Source: Aliikangiella coralliicola
GTDB lineage: Bacteria > Pseudomonadota > Gammaproteobacteria > Enterobacterales > Kangiellaceae
Assembly: GCF_007004725.1 (NCBI RefSeq)
Contig: NZ_ML660169.1
Span: 297,270-361,269 of the forward strand
DNA: 64,000 nt
Reading direction: 5' to 3'
Of the stretch, positions 18,576 through 27,019 are shown piece by piece. The position numbers were made by a program, and so were the translations under genes. The notes beneath the pieces were generated by a model. The model had not been told where the DNA came from, made no database searches, and saw only the letters and a program-made list of their open reading frames with translations. Within the stretch, counting starts at the first letter, position 1, and each line of letters begins with the position of its first letter.

Positions 18576-19856
18576 GTGAAGCTATACAATTTAAAAGATG
18601 AAGCACAAGTTGTTGATTTTGAAACCGCGGTAAAAACTGGCTTAGGCAGAAACCAGGGTTTATTTTTCCCTAAAGAAATTCCGACACTGTCGAATATCGA
18701 CGAATTACTTGAATTGGATGTTCACCAGAGAAACTTTCAGATACTGAAAAATTTCGTTAGCGAAAATATTGACGACTCTAGTTTAAAGCAAATTATCGAT
18801 CAGACCTTTGCATTTCCTTCTCAATTAGAAAAAGTATCTGAAAACGAATTTTGTCTAGAGCTGTTTCATGGCCCAACACTAGCCTTTAAAGATTTCGGCG
18901 CAAACTTTATGGCCAACTGTCTCAAAAGCTTCGCTGAAGACAAACCAATCACCATTTTAACAGCCACTTCAGGCGATACCGGTGCGGCAGTAGCGCATGC
19001 TTTTCACGGTCTGGAAAACATTCGCGTTGTTATTTTATTTCCTAAAGGAAAAATTAGCGAGCTTCAGCAAAAAATGTTTACGACTTTAGGCGACAACATT
19101 CATACAATTGCGGTCGAAGGTAGTTTTGACGATTGTCAGCAATTAGTAAAACAAAGTTTTGATCAAACTGAGTTAGTCGAAAAAGTTGGATTAAACTCTG
19201 CGAACTCTATTAATATTAGTCGCTTGCTGGCTCAAGTTTGCTACTACTTCGATGGATTTGCCCAACTTCCAGAAGAAAAGCGAGAGCAAGTCGTCGTTGC
19301 CGTACCTAGCGGTAACTTTGGCAACCTTTGTGCAGGAATCATCGCCAAAACATTAGGTTTGCCCATTAAAAGATTTATCGCTTCGACTAATCTTAACGAC
19401 ACTGTCCCAAGATACTTACAAACTGGAGAATGGTCCCCAAAAGAAACTATCGCCACTATTTCAAATGCGATGGATGTAAGCAAGCCAAATAACTGGCCGC
19501 GGATTGAATATTTAATGGAGACCGATCAGTTTGACTCTAATTTGTTAACCGGCGGAGCAGTGAATGAAGAGCAAACGGCGGAAACGCTGAAAGCACTTTA
19601 TCAACAAGGCTATACCAGTGAACCCCACGCTGCTGTTGCTTATAAAGGGCTACACGATTCACTACAACAAGATGAAACTGGAATATTTTTAGGGACTGCT
19701 CATCCTGCTAAATTTAAATCGACAGTAGAGGAAATATTAGCGATTGAATTACCACTCCCGAAAGCTCTGGCTGATTGTTCAGAGAAAAAAGATCTTTCTC
19801 ACCAAACGTCTGCAGACTTTGGCGAACTGGCCAAGTTTTTATATGACCTAAAATAA
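18576..19856 (+). CDS. thrC: Threonine synthase
   Basis: A PLP enzyme converting O-phosphohomoserine to threonine. The PLP lysine lies in FHGPTLAFKDFGANFMANCL, and a phosphate-binding segment in TATSGDTGAAVAHAF. At 426 residues it has the gammaproteobacterial ThrC length. It is the last gene of the operon, followed by hairpin repeats at 19887-20007 that can end transcription before the convergent secreted-protein gene. Confidence 0.97.
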   Translation: MKLYNLKDEAQVVDFETAVKTGLGRNQGLFFPKEIPTLSNIDELLELDVHQRNFQILKNFVSENIDDSSLKQIIDQTFAFPSQLEKVSENEFCLELFHGPTLAFKDFGANFMANCLKSFAEDKPITILTATSGDTGAAVAHAFHGLENIRVVILFPKGKISELQQKMFTTLGDNIHTIAVEGSFDDCQQLVKQSFDQTELVEKVGLNSANSINISRLLAQVCYYFDGFAQLPEEKREQVVVAVPSGNFGNLCAGIIAKTLGLPIKRFIASTNLNDTVPRYLQTGEWSPKETIATISNAMDVSKPNNWPRIEYLMETDQFDSNLLTGGAVNEEQTAETLKALYQQGYTSEPHAAVAYKGLHDSLQQDETGIFLGTAHPAKFKSTVEEILAIELPLPKALADCSEKKDLSHQTSADFGELAKFLYDLK

Positions 19857-19886
19857 AAAGCAATTCAATAAATTAACTGCTCGTAG

Positions 19887-20007
19887 GCTGGGTAGACGAA
19901 GGAAACCCAGCAATTCTCACACGCAGCTATAATCTTAAAATATTCTGGGCGAACCTTTAATTTCAAGCAACGTTGTTGGGTTTCGCTCACGAAGGAAACC
20001 CAACAAC
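19887..20007. terminator. Two hairpins between convergent genes (TTGGGTTT family)
   Basis: GCTGGGT (19887-19893) pairs with ACCCAGC (19905-19911). GTTGTTGGGTTT (19972-19983) pairs with AAACCCAACAAC (19996-20007). The GTTGGGTTT core recurs in hairpins at 53456-53525, so this is a dispersed repeat family that sits where a two-way terminator is needed. Confidence 0.6.
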
Positions 20008-20044
20008 AGTCTCAATATTTTCACAGAATCAAAACCTACAGCAA

Positions 20045-20773
20045 CTACTGATAAGTCACCTTAACTTCATATGAAGCGTGAAAACCATACCCAAGAACCG
20101 CCACATATGCTTGCGTTTCCCCTTCAGGCACCACGATTTCACAAACTCTTTCCTCACTTTGCGTGCTTGCCCAACAGCTATGGTTGCCAAACCAGGGGTC
20201 ACTGCCAAACTGTACGTAAAGATCGGCATCACTGTCCGGATAACCATTGTCATTAGGCGTCATAACAACTTTAAATACTCTGCCCGGAGTCACCGAGTAT
20301 GGTGCATGCCTCGCCCACTCTGTGTTGCCTACGTCTCCCGCCCAATAGTCAGTGTCAGGAGCCTGGTGAGTAACAGTCAAGTCAAAGTCAGAGTTAAACG
20401 CCCATCCTTTAACGCCAACAAATGCTTCGGTGACACCCACTGGAACGGTAAGCTCACAAACTTCATCAACAAACTCAGTAGAAGGTCGACACACAAAACT
20501 GTTGTAAGCAGGCTCAGCTCCCCATTGCACATAAAGATCCGGATCACTATCAGGATCACTGGCAATCGGCGACATTACCGCTTTTAGTGTTGAACCGCCG
20601 TGAACTGGAAAGCTACCATATTGAACCCATTGGTTATTACCGGCAAATTGATTGCTGTAGGTGTAAGTTTGTGGCGCTTTTGCCTGAGCAAAGGCACTAC
20701 AACCGATTAACAATGCCGCTACATTAAGGTTAAATAATGATCGCGTAAACTGACCTTTTGATTGATTATGCAT
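20045..20773 (-). CDS. Secreted protein with two PPC-like (pre-peptidase C-terminal) domains
   Basis: An exported protein of about 242 residues that is almost only two tandem beta-sandwich repeats. Both repeats contain a near-identical block: DPDLYVQWG...CRPSTEFVDEVCELTVP and DADLYVQFG...CWASTQSEERVCEIVVP. That is the PPC-domain signature, with a likely disulfide per repeat. The signal peptide ends either at a lipobox-like LIGC or at AQA-KA, so it may be a lipoprotein. The ATG at 20773 is chosen because AGGA lies six bases before it. PPC domains normally accompany secreted proteases; here no catalytic domain is present. Confidence 0.8.
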   Translation of the reverse strand: MHNQSKGQFTRSLFNLNVAALLIGCSAFAQAKAPQTYTYSNQFAGNNQWVQYGSFPVHGGSTLKAVMSPIASDPDSDPDLYVQWGAEPAYNSFVCRPSTEFVDEVCELTVPVGVTEAFVGVKGWAFNSDFDLTVTHQAPDTDYWAGDVGNTEWARHAPYSVTPGRVFKVVMTPNDNGYPDSDADLYVQFGSDPWFGNHSCWASTQSEERVCEIVVPEGETQAYVAVLGYGFHASYEVKVTYQ

Positions 20774-20991
20774 ATCGAATCCTATAAATGATTTCCTCAA
20801 CAGCCGAATTCATTAATAACAAATCAGCGATCTGAGAATTTAATTTGACTACCTCCGTTTTATCAAGCGACACAGATGAGTCATTCAATAAATCAGGAGA
20901 ACTACAATCCTGGAAACAACGAAGCCTCCATCGTTCTGTGGAATTAACTGCGTTGTATGCTGGACAAATTTTAGGGACCACCACAAAAAAT

Positions 20992-21022
20992 CGGTATCAA
21001 TTTAAGGACAGGAAATGAGAAT
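20992..21022 (+). repeat. Dispersed GGTATTAA...GGGACA repeat, copy 1
   Basis: CGGTATCAATTTAAGGACAGG then AAATGAGAATAAA. It matches the consensus GGTATTAA-N5-GGACA-GAAAATA-N-TAA found at 21502, 21608 (reverse), 35046 and 36623. Confidence 0.5.
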
Positions 21023-21159
21023 AAACGGACATTTCTAGTGAAAGTTTTAGCACACAACCACCGAACAAACTCACTACGAGATTTTTCTATAAAATAATTT
21101 TACTGCACTCAAAAAAGTTATTTCGGTTGCATAAAGATTAAAACTAAATCATTAGAGAC

Positions 21160-21340
21160 TTAACTTAAAAGTAAATCTTGTTCGCCAATTATTTTTGCAA
21201 TACAGCCAGCAGTCTCGCCTAAAACTTTATTTTCAACATCATCCTGAACAATTATTTCACTGCCGATTGGACGACAAAGCCAACCTATTAGCACATCTCA
21301 TTTCTAAATATTTTTCTTCAAAAACGATATTATTTTTCAT
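21160..21340 (-). pseudogene. Frameshifted small gene of about 59 codons, unknown product
   Basis: ATG at 21340 follows a strong GGAGG nine bases upstream. The first frame reads MKNNIVFEEKYLEM and stops at 21257-21259. A one-base shift near codon 14 opens a second frame, DVLIGWLCRPIGSEIIV then QDDVENKVLGETAGC then IAKIIGEQDLLLS, ending at TAA 21160-21162. The total length of 181 bases is 3x60+1, which fits a single inserted base. The second half reads like real protein. Family not recognised. It could also be two overlapping short genes or a sequencing error. Confidence 0.45.
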
Positions 21341-21501
21341 CTTTGTATTCCTCCAATAACAGAGATAGAGAGAAGCTTTTTCTCATTAAGGAAGGTAATA
21401 GTGACTTTCAATTCTAAATAAATAGTTTTGGTATTTTTATTTAACAATTGGGTTTTTGGCTTTCTAACCAACTGTACTAATAACGAGGAATTTTATTTTT
21501 C

Positions 21502-21608
21502 GGTATTAATACTGGGACAAAAAATACTAATTTTAAGACGTTGAATATTAAAATTTTCATGACGATAAAACACTCTTATTTAATATTTCTTGTCCTAAAA
21601 TTAATACC
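21502..21608. repeat. Inverted pair of GGTATTAA...GGGACA repeats (hairpin element)
   Basis: The left unit, GGTATTAATACTGGGACA then AAAAATACTAA (21502-21530), faces the right unit at 21579-21608, whose reverse complement reads GGTATTAATTTTAGGACA then AGAAATATTAAA. The pair can fold into a hairpin of about 107 bases. This arrangement of two small palindrome-like units facing each other resembles REPIN elements mobilised by REP-associated tyrosine transposases; no such transposase gene is in the window. Confidence 0.6.
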
Positions 21609-21818
21609 TTGCCTGATAGAAACAGACTTAACATAGCATTCGTGCGTTAGCCAAAAAACCACGCCGACAAGTTCGTCAAAATGGTGAAGAGCTAATGACA
21701 TGCTAAATCTTAAGAACCATGTTCGATTAACGTAAGCAGTACCAAAGTACAGCTTTCTACAGCAATGTATCGAGCCAGTTTTGATAAAGATGACCGTTAA
21801 CTAAGGAGTTAAATAAAG

Positions 21819-22172
21819 ATGAAAAAATTGATGGTAGGAGTAGTGCTAGCAAACACTATTTTTGGTGCATTTAGCGCAAGTGCAGCGGTACAGTGTCGCG
21901 GAGAAGTCTCCGCTGAAAGATACACAGCCCCCAAGGAAATTAAAGTGGGCAAAAAACGAAATGGTTACCGCTGGTATAAAGTCCATAACGAATACTACAA
22001 GGAATACAATCAATACAATCAATTTACCAGGGCTGTTGAGGATATCATTAGAATTACAGATGGAAAATGGGGAGTGCGACTGGACTATAACTATGAAAGT
22101 GCCTGCAAAGGAGCCAGTGAAAGTCACAATCAACGTCTTCCTAATCGTATTCTTTTGATCAGACAGCCATAA
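21819..22172 (+). CDS. Small secreted protein, unknown function
   Basis: 117 residues with a clear signal peptide (MKKLMVGVVLANTIFGAFSASA, cleavage before AVQC). AAGGAG lies 13 bases before the ATG. The mature part is basic and Tyr-rich (NEYYKEYNQYNQF) with two Cys (VQCRGEV and SACKGAS) that could form a disulfide. It lies 21 bases before a second small secreted gene of similar layout (signal peptide, then C-x-G-x-[VI]), and both share a terminator at 22685. No known family recognised. Confidence 0.75.
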   Translation: MKKLMVGVVLANTIFGAFSASAAVQCRGEVSAERYTAPKEIKVGKKRNGYRWYKVHNEYYKEYNQYNQFTRAVEDIIRITDGKWGVRLDYNYESACKGASESHNQRLPNRILLIRQP

Positions 22173-22193
22173 TTTATTAATAAGGAATTTATC

Positions 22194-22640
22194 ATGAACA
22201 AAAAATTATTAATTGCGCTAGGTTCATTAGCCATTCTTGCAAATTTTGAAGCTTCTGCCACAACCTGTCAGGGCAAAATTACCGGAATGGCGCTCAACTA
22301 TGATGAGAATACTTATGAAGTTGAATTCTCACAAAATAAACACAAATATTTTAACTTGGGCTACACATACGAATATTCACACGAAAAACGATGGAAGGAT
22401 GGACTAGACGCATACCAGACAGCCAAGTTAGTGGAAATCACTTTCCCTGGAAATCAGTCTTGCAGCGTTCATCTAGCGAATTATACGCCAGCGGAGTCTT
22501 TTCGGATTGTTACAGGTGGAGGCACCGGCCCCGGGCCAGGAGATGATGACACTTGTCGAGAGTATTACGGAAATGAGTTACACAGAATAAAAAGTGGCGC
22601 GGATAGAGCAATCAAGCTACCCCCGAGTTGCGATTTATAA
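22194..22640 (+). CDS. Small secreted protein, unknown function, glycine/proline linker
   Basis: 148 residues. The signal peptide MNKKLLIALGSLAILANFEASA is followed by TTCQGKITG, which lines up with AVQCRGEVS of the preceding protein, so the two may be distant paralogues. The middle is Tyr/Lys-rich, a GGGTGPGPGDDD linker comes at about residue 106, and a short Cys-containing tail ends PPSCDL. AAGGAA precedes the ATG. It is probably co-transcribed with the gene 21 bases upstream. Function not recognised. Confidence 0.75.
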   Translation: MNKKLLIALGSLAILANFEASATTCQGKITGMALNYDENTYEVEFSQNKHKYFNLGYTYEYSHEKRWKDGLDAYQTAKLVEITFPGNQSCSVHLANYTPAESFRIVTGGGTGPGPGDDDTCREYYGNELHRIKSGADRAIKLPPSCDL

Positions 22641-22684
22641 GTTACTGTTATTAATATAAGTTCACAAGCGAGTAACTTTCGAAT

Positions 22685-22726
22685 AGGTAGAAGAGAAATA
22701 AATTCTCTTCTACCTGAACTTTTTTG
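22685..22726 (+). terminator. Intrinsic terminator after the small secreted gene pair
   Basis: AGGTAGAAGAGAA (22685-22697) pairs perfectly with TTCTCTTCTACCT (22703-22715) around ATAAA, followed by GAACTTTTTTGG. It separates the plus-strand pair from the convergent secF gene. Confidence 0.85.
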
Positions 22727-22734
22727 GCAACTAC

Positions 22735-23676
22735 CTAATAATTGATAGTCTTCTCCTCATCGTTCTCTGGATCAAGCCGATAACAATCAATGTTCAACCC
22801 GACCACTTGCGGAAAAGTTGCAGAAATGCAAATTGAAGATAATGTACCAACCAATATTCCGGAAAATAAAGCAACAGAAAATCCCTCTAATGGTTTACCG
22901 GCCAGCCACCAAACTGCGCTAATAGTAGCAATGGTTGTGCCTGAGGTAATTAAAGTTCGAGTTAACGTCGATTTAATTGCCGAGTTGATCAAATCACTGA
23001 GCGAATTATTTTTATTAAACCGCATCAATTCTCGAACTCGATCTGCGACGATAATAGAATCATTCAAAGAATAACCAATAATAGCCAGCAAACTAGCGAG
23101 CACTGTAAGATTAAATTCTAATTGACTCCAGGCGAATAAACCCAAAATAATAATGACATCATGAAATAATGCCAATATGGCCCCCAGGGCAAAGCGCCAT
23201 TCAAATCTTGCTGATAAATACAACATAATGATTATCAGTGCGGCCATCATCGCCAATCCTCCCTGGTTAATTAACTCAGCACCAATTTGCGTTCCAATAT
23301 AGTCAGAGTCGAGAGCAGAAACTTGGATTTGGTCACGGGTTAGCTCGGCCTCCTCGCTAAGCTCAGCAAGCCAATTTTTACTAATACTGGTATTAGCGTC
23401 ATCAGGTTGGCGAACCGTCCAGTTTGTTTTTTCTTCTGAAGCTGTCAGAAGAAACTTTTCGCCGATTTGCTTTTCTAGCAAACGCTGCATATTTTCCTGA
23501 CTAACTGGTTGGCTAGTCGAAAATTCGGTGATGAATCCACCAGTAAAATCGATACCAAGGTTGAGACCTCGACTAAACAACCCAAATAGCGCTAGTACAA
23601 TGAGTAAAAGCGAAAAAGATAAACCAAGGAAGCGAACCCGAGAAAAATTCATCGGCAAACTTAAAAACCAATTCAT
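22735..23676 (-). CDS. secF: Protein translocase subunit SecF
   Basis: An inner-membrane partner of SecD that uses proton motive force to complete Sec export. Six membrane segments are predicted. Family motifs are seen: GLNLGIDFTGG at the first periplasmic loop, GYSLNDSIIVADRVRELM in the fourth helix, and STLTRTLITSGTT. At 313 residues its length is normal. Its start overlaps the secD stop by four bases (ATGA), so translation is coupled. The usual yajC/tgt neighbours are absent, so this may be a second secDF pair. Confidence 0.93.
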   Translation of the reverse strand: MNWFLSLPMNFSRVRFLGLSFSLLLIVLALFGLFSRGLNLGIDFTGGFITEFSTSQPVSQENMQRLLEKQIGEKFLLTASEEKTNWTVRQPDDANTSISKNWLAELSEEAELTRDQIQVSALDSDYIGTQIGAELINQGGLAMMAALIIIMLYLSARFEWRFALGAILALFHDVIIILGLFAWSQLEFNLTVLASLLAIIGYSLNDSIIVADRVRELMRFNKNNSLSDLINSAIKSTLTRTLITSGTTIATISAVWWLAGKPLEGFSVALFSGILVGTLSSICISATFPQVVGLNIDCYRLDPENDEEKTINY

Positions 23677-25520
23677 GATGATGCTCCCGCTCGTTTGGAA
23701 TTCCCATTAAACTCTACATAAAATAAATTCGTCAGGGCCCGAGAAATAAATACGCCGGTAAACATACTGGTAATAATTCCCAAACCTAAAGTCACCGCAA
23801 ACCCTTTCACCGGACCATAGCCAATGGAATACAAAATAAAAGCAGTGATCAGTGTGGTGATATTGGCATCAAAAATGGTAGTCAGTGCATTTTTGTAACC
23901 ATACTCGACTGCTAAAGGTAAGCTTCTACCTCGCTTCTTTTCTTCTTTAATTCGCTCGAATATCAACACGTTGGTATCAACAGCCATTCCAACCGTGAGC
24001 ACAAAGCCCGCAATTCCCGGCAATGTGAGCACGGCTCCCGGCAACAGAGACATAAGCCCTAACAGGCAGATTAAATTTAACAACAAGGCACAGTTAGCAA
24101 CTATACCCAGACGGCGATACCACAAGGCCATAAATAACAATGTAAATCCAACTCCTAGCGCTAAGGCTGCCAGTCCATTATCAATATTCGACTCCCCCAA
24201 AGTCGCGCTAATCACTTTTTGTTTAACAAAAGTAATTGGCGCAGAAAGCGAGCCAGCGCGAAGTAACAGTGCTAACTCCTGCGCTTCCTGAGTGCTGGAA
24301 AGATTAGTAATGCTAAACCGAGAACCAAGTTGCGTTTGAATTGTTGCGACGCTGATTACTCGATTGAGTTTATTTGTTTCACCTTGAGCATTTTGATAGT
24401 ACTCAGAGAAAACAGTCGCCATGGGTTGACCAATATTCTGTGAAGAAAAAGTGAGCATTTTATCTCCACCTTGACTATCCAGTACCAGGTTAACCAGCGG
24501 TATGCCCATTTCGTCACGACCAGCATGGGCATCCTTAATATGCTTACCTGAGAATATTGCAATTGGCTCGACAAAAACCTTCTCTCCGTCAGGCGTTTCA
24601 AATACTTTTTTGCCGTGGGATTTCACCGGATAAAAATCCAGGGAGGCCGTCGCGCCGATAATGCGTCGAGCTTCCTCAGGATCTTTAACCCCAGGTAATT
24701 CAATTCGAATTTTGTCGGCCCCCTGACGCTGAGTAACAGCTTCAGTAATGCCTAGCTCATCAATTCTTCCTCGCATGACCGTTAATGATTGGTGCATGAT
24801 TTCCTGGTGAAATTTTTTTCTTTCTACTTCTGGATAATCAATTGCAGTTTGATTTTCTTTCGTTTTGTTTAATACTAGAAAAGGAAATTGTTTTTTAATT
24901 TCGCTAGTGATATCGAATAGTCTGACTTGAGGTGAATGATGCAAGGTGATGGTTCCATGGTTATTTGTTGTTACCCGAACACCACGCACCTTATGTTTTC
25001 TCAACGAAGATTTTATCGACTGCTCGATAAATGATATTCGTTCAGAAAAGGCTTGTTCACTATCGACATTCAGGATAAATAGAACGCCACCACTTAAATC
25101 TAATCCTAATTTAATGGGTTTGGCACCCAGTTTTTTTAACCACTCAGGTGTGGTATCTTCCACGATGGATTCGACAGAATAACCTTCGCCTAGTGCTTGA
25201 GCTAAATACTGTTGAGCAACTGAACTCTGCCTGTCTGAGTTAAGCAAAATACGACTAGCATCTTTGTTTGAATGTATTGTATCGACTGCAAAACCTTTAA
25301 CCGAAAGCAAGCTTCGCAACTCGCTAGCACTAACCATCTCTATTTCTTCACTTTTTCCAGAAACAACTAAAGTTGTTTGTTCCTGAAAAATATTCGGCAG
25401 TGCATTAATCAGCAAGAAAATAATCGAAATAAAAATGACAATGTACTGCCACTTTGAATATCGTGTAAATGGCGGCCTCGATTGCGCCGCGCTAAACGTC
25501 TTGAAATTGTTCGTTTTCAT
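23673..25520 (-). CDS. secD: Protein translocase subunit SecD
   Basis: An inner-membrane Sec accessory protein with a large periplasmic P1 domain. Seen are an N-terminal membrane helix (YIVIFISIIFLLINALPNIF), KLGLDLSGGVLFILNVDSEQAF, RIDELGITEAVTQRQGADKIRIELPGV, and the proton-path helix GMAVDTNVLIFERIKEEKKRG. About 615 residues from the ATG at 25520; the frame runs on to a TTG at 25571 but that stretch is not family-like. It overlaps secF by four bases. A secreted protein of unknown function is encoded upstream on the same strand. Confidence 0.92.
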   Translation of the reverse strand: MKTNNFKTFSAAQSRPPFTRYSKWQYIVIFISIIFLLINALPNIFQEQTTLVVSGKSEEIEMVSASELRSLLSVKGFAVDTIHSNKDASRILLNSDRQSSVAQQYLAQALGEGYSVESIVEDTTPEWLKKLGAKPIKLGLDLSGGVLFILNVDSEQAFSERISFIEQSIKSSLRKHKVRGVRVTTNNHGTITLHHSPQVRLFDITSEIKKQFPFLVLNKTKENQTAIDYPEVERKKFHQEIMHQSLTVMRGRIDELGITEAVTQRQGADKIRIELPGVKDPEEARRIIGATASLDFYPVKSHGKKVFETPDGEKVFVEPIAIFSGKHIKDAHAGRDEMGIPLVNLVLDSQGGDKMLTFSSQNIGQPMATVFSEYYQNAQGETNKLNRVISVATIQTQLGSRFSITNLSSTQEAQELALLLRAGSLSAPITFVKQKVISATLGESNIDNGLAALALGVGFTLLFMALWYRRLGIVANCALLLNLICLLGLMSLLPGAVLTLPGIAGFVLTVGMAVDTNVLIFERIKEEKKRGRSLPLAVEYGYKNALTTIFDANITTLITAFILYSIGYGPVKGFAVTLGLGIITSMFTGVFISRALTNLFYVEFNGNSKRAGASS

Positions 25521-25734
25521 CTTGAAATCTCTTACGTATGAGCCACCCTTGCCAAACAATAATACGGGCAATAAAAAGGTGACCTCACCGATATTTATCC
25601 GGTGAATAGTTTAAATTTATTGAGCTTTTTTGAAGTGTGCCAGCGAACTAGTTTCCGGTTGCCAGAATGAAGTAATGTAACTACCCGTAAAATTTCTGAG
25701 CTGAATAGTCGCTTAGCAAATAGATGAGAACTAA

Positions 25735-26190
25735 TTAATGATAGGTAATATTAGCCGCATAAAGCGAATTACCGTCTTTCCAACCGGACAATCGGTTATT
25801 CGAACTATTTTTGAAGTATATAAACCACGGCGATATTTTTGGTAAAGAAAATAAATTTTCAAATAACTGAATTGAAAAATCAGGCAGTAAAAATTCAACT
25901 TTGAGTCGATAATCTGGGTTATTTTGGTTGCCATCTCTAAACAATGTCGCGTTGATGCGACTCGGCAACAAAGAAAAAATATCAGAAGAGCTTTCTTTTA
26001 TATCTGGCTCACTCGCCAGTGAATAGCTTGATTTTTTATCAAGCGTTACTAACAACCGTTGTTCGAGAGTTGGTGACTGAGTCTCGACAATGGCGCTATC
26101 TGACAAGAAAGCCGGCGCGCCTATATTCACTGCGCCATACAAGGAAGCAAATGATAGAACTAAAACAATCAATTTAATCCAGCTTTTCAT
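25735..26190 (-). CDS. Exported protein of unknown function
   Basis: 151 residues beginning with a signal-peptide-like stretch (MKSWIKLIVLVLSFASLYGAVNIG). The remainder has no recognisable domain; the C-terminal part is rich in F, P, S and N (PDFSIQLFENLFSLPKISPWFIYF). It stands about 215 bases upstream of secD on the same strand, with a small gene-free gap. Real coding is likely from its length and leader, but no function can be assigned. Confidence 0.6.
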   Translation of the reverse strand: MKSWIKLIVLVLSFASLYGAVNIGAPAFLSDSAIVETQSPTLEQRLLVTLDKKSSYSLASEPDIKESSSDIFSLLPSRINATLFRDGNQNNPDYRLKVEFLLPDFSIQLFENLFSLPKISPWFIYFKNSSNNRLSGWKDGNSLYAANITYH

Positions 26191-26527
26191 AGTTCCTGTC
26201 GCACCAGCACATTGTTACATTAGTTTAATGACTACCAGTAAATTGCTTGTTGTCGTGAAGCGTTAAGTTTAATTAATGGGGACTAATACTCAAAAAGCAA
26301 GTGCCTGTTCGAAAAAACCATAAAGCTCACTTTTAATTATTAAGTGAAATAACTCACTTGTATTTATGAAATAGTAATAATTAACCTCCCCTAAAATAAA
26401 ATCAACTATTATCACAAATCATTTCAATTCGCTTCATTTTAAGGTTTGAAGCAACAGTACTTCTCAACTAACCTGTCTGAGTTATTTTTTCGCAATAACA
26501 AAAGCTAACCATTAAAATAAGGAAACC
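26191..26527. other. Divergent promoter region, no gene seen
   Basis: An AT-rich gap between the exported-protein gene (minus) and the small secreted-protein gene (plus). No hairpin, operator or RNA was recognised. Confidence 0.4.
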
Positions 26528-26902
26528 ATGATGAAAAAATTAGTAACAGGAATAGCGTTGGGTAGTTTGTTACTTTTGGGGGACTTTGCTCACGGCTCCC
26601 CCCTGACAGACGAACAACTAATAGACAATTATTACTCAGCCCGATATTTCAAGCGTAGCGCCGCTATAAGTGGGTTTGATCAAAAGTTTTCTGTCGACTT
26701 TGAGAAAATTAACTTTTTCTTTCACAATGAATCTAACGGACGCGCTTGCTGGGTCGGTGACTCAAAAACAAAAATGGACTGGAGCATCTGCTACGATGTT
26801 TTTTCCGCTTATAACTCATTTCTCGAAGCAAGAACCGAGCTTCAAAAACGTAGCATAACAAGTATTGGATTACGAAATTCGATTGAGGTTATATTAAAAT
26901 AA
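26528..26902 (+). CDS. Small secreted protein, unknown function
   Basis: 124 residues. AAGGAA lies just upstream of a tandem ATGATG start. The signal peptide MMKKLVTGIALGSLLLLGDFAHGS is followed by a mature part with two Cys (GRACWVGD and WSICYDV), Phe/Tyr-rich sequence, and a helical basic C-terminus. It has the same size class and leader style as the two genes at 21819 and 22194 but no clear sequence match. A strong terminator follows. No family recognised. Confidence 0.7.
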   Translation: MMKKLVTGIALGSLLLLGDFAHGSPLTDEQLIDNYYSARYFKRSAAISGFDQKFSVDFEKINFFFHNESNGRACWVGDSKTKMDWSICYDVFSAYNSFLEARTELQKRSITSIGLRNSIEVILK

Positions 26903-26966
26903 AATCCCCACCCGAAGCTTCGCTTCGTTCAACAATTACATGATTCAAGGTGAACAATTTGAAAGA

Positions 26967-27008
26967 AACATGCACTTATCCAACAGGTAAGCGCATGTTA
27001 CTTTTTTA
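26967..27008 (+). terminator. Intrinsic terminator between convergent genes
   Basis: AACATGCACTTATCC pairs with GGTAAGCGCATGTT (one mismatch and one bulge) around AACA, followed by ACTTTTTTAC. It ends the plus-strand small gene; the RTX gene ends 12 bases further from the opposite side. Confidence 0.7.
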
Positions 27009-27019
27009 CAAAGTACCTC

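Larger units (their letters stand above)
20774..21818. other. AT-rich, gene-poor region with palindromic repeats and one broken mini-gene
   Basis: About 1 kb without an intact long gene. It holds the promoter of the PPC gene, a GGTATYAATTT...GGACA repeat (20992-21022), a frameshifted short minus-strand gene (21160-21340), an inverted pair of the same repeat (21502-21608), and the promoter of the small secreted protein at 21819. Nothing else was recognised. Confidence 0.5.

Noticed and set aside
20766..20984. 72-codon minus-strand frame overlapping the PPC gene start
   Set aside because: It overlaps the real start region of the secreted protein and has no ribosome site or recognisable sequence.
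23673..25571. secD start at TTG 25571
   Set aside because: The added residues are not SecD-like, and ATG 25520 gives a usual length.
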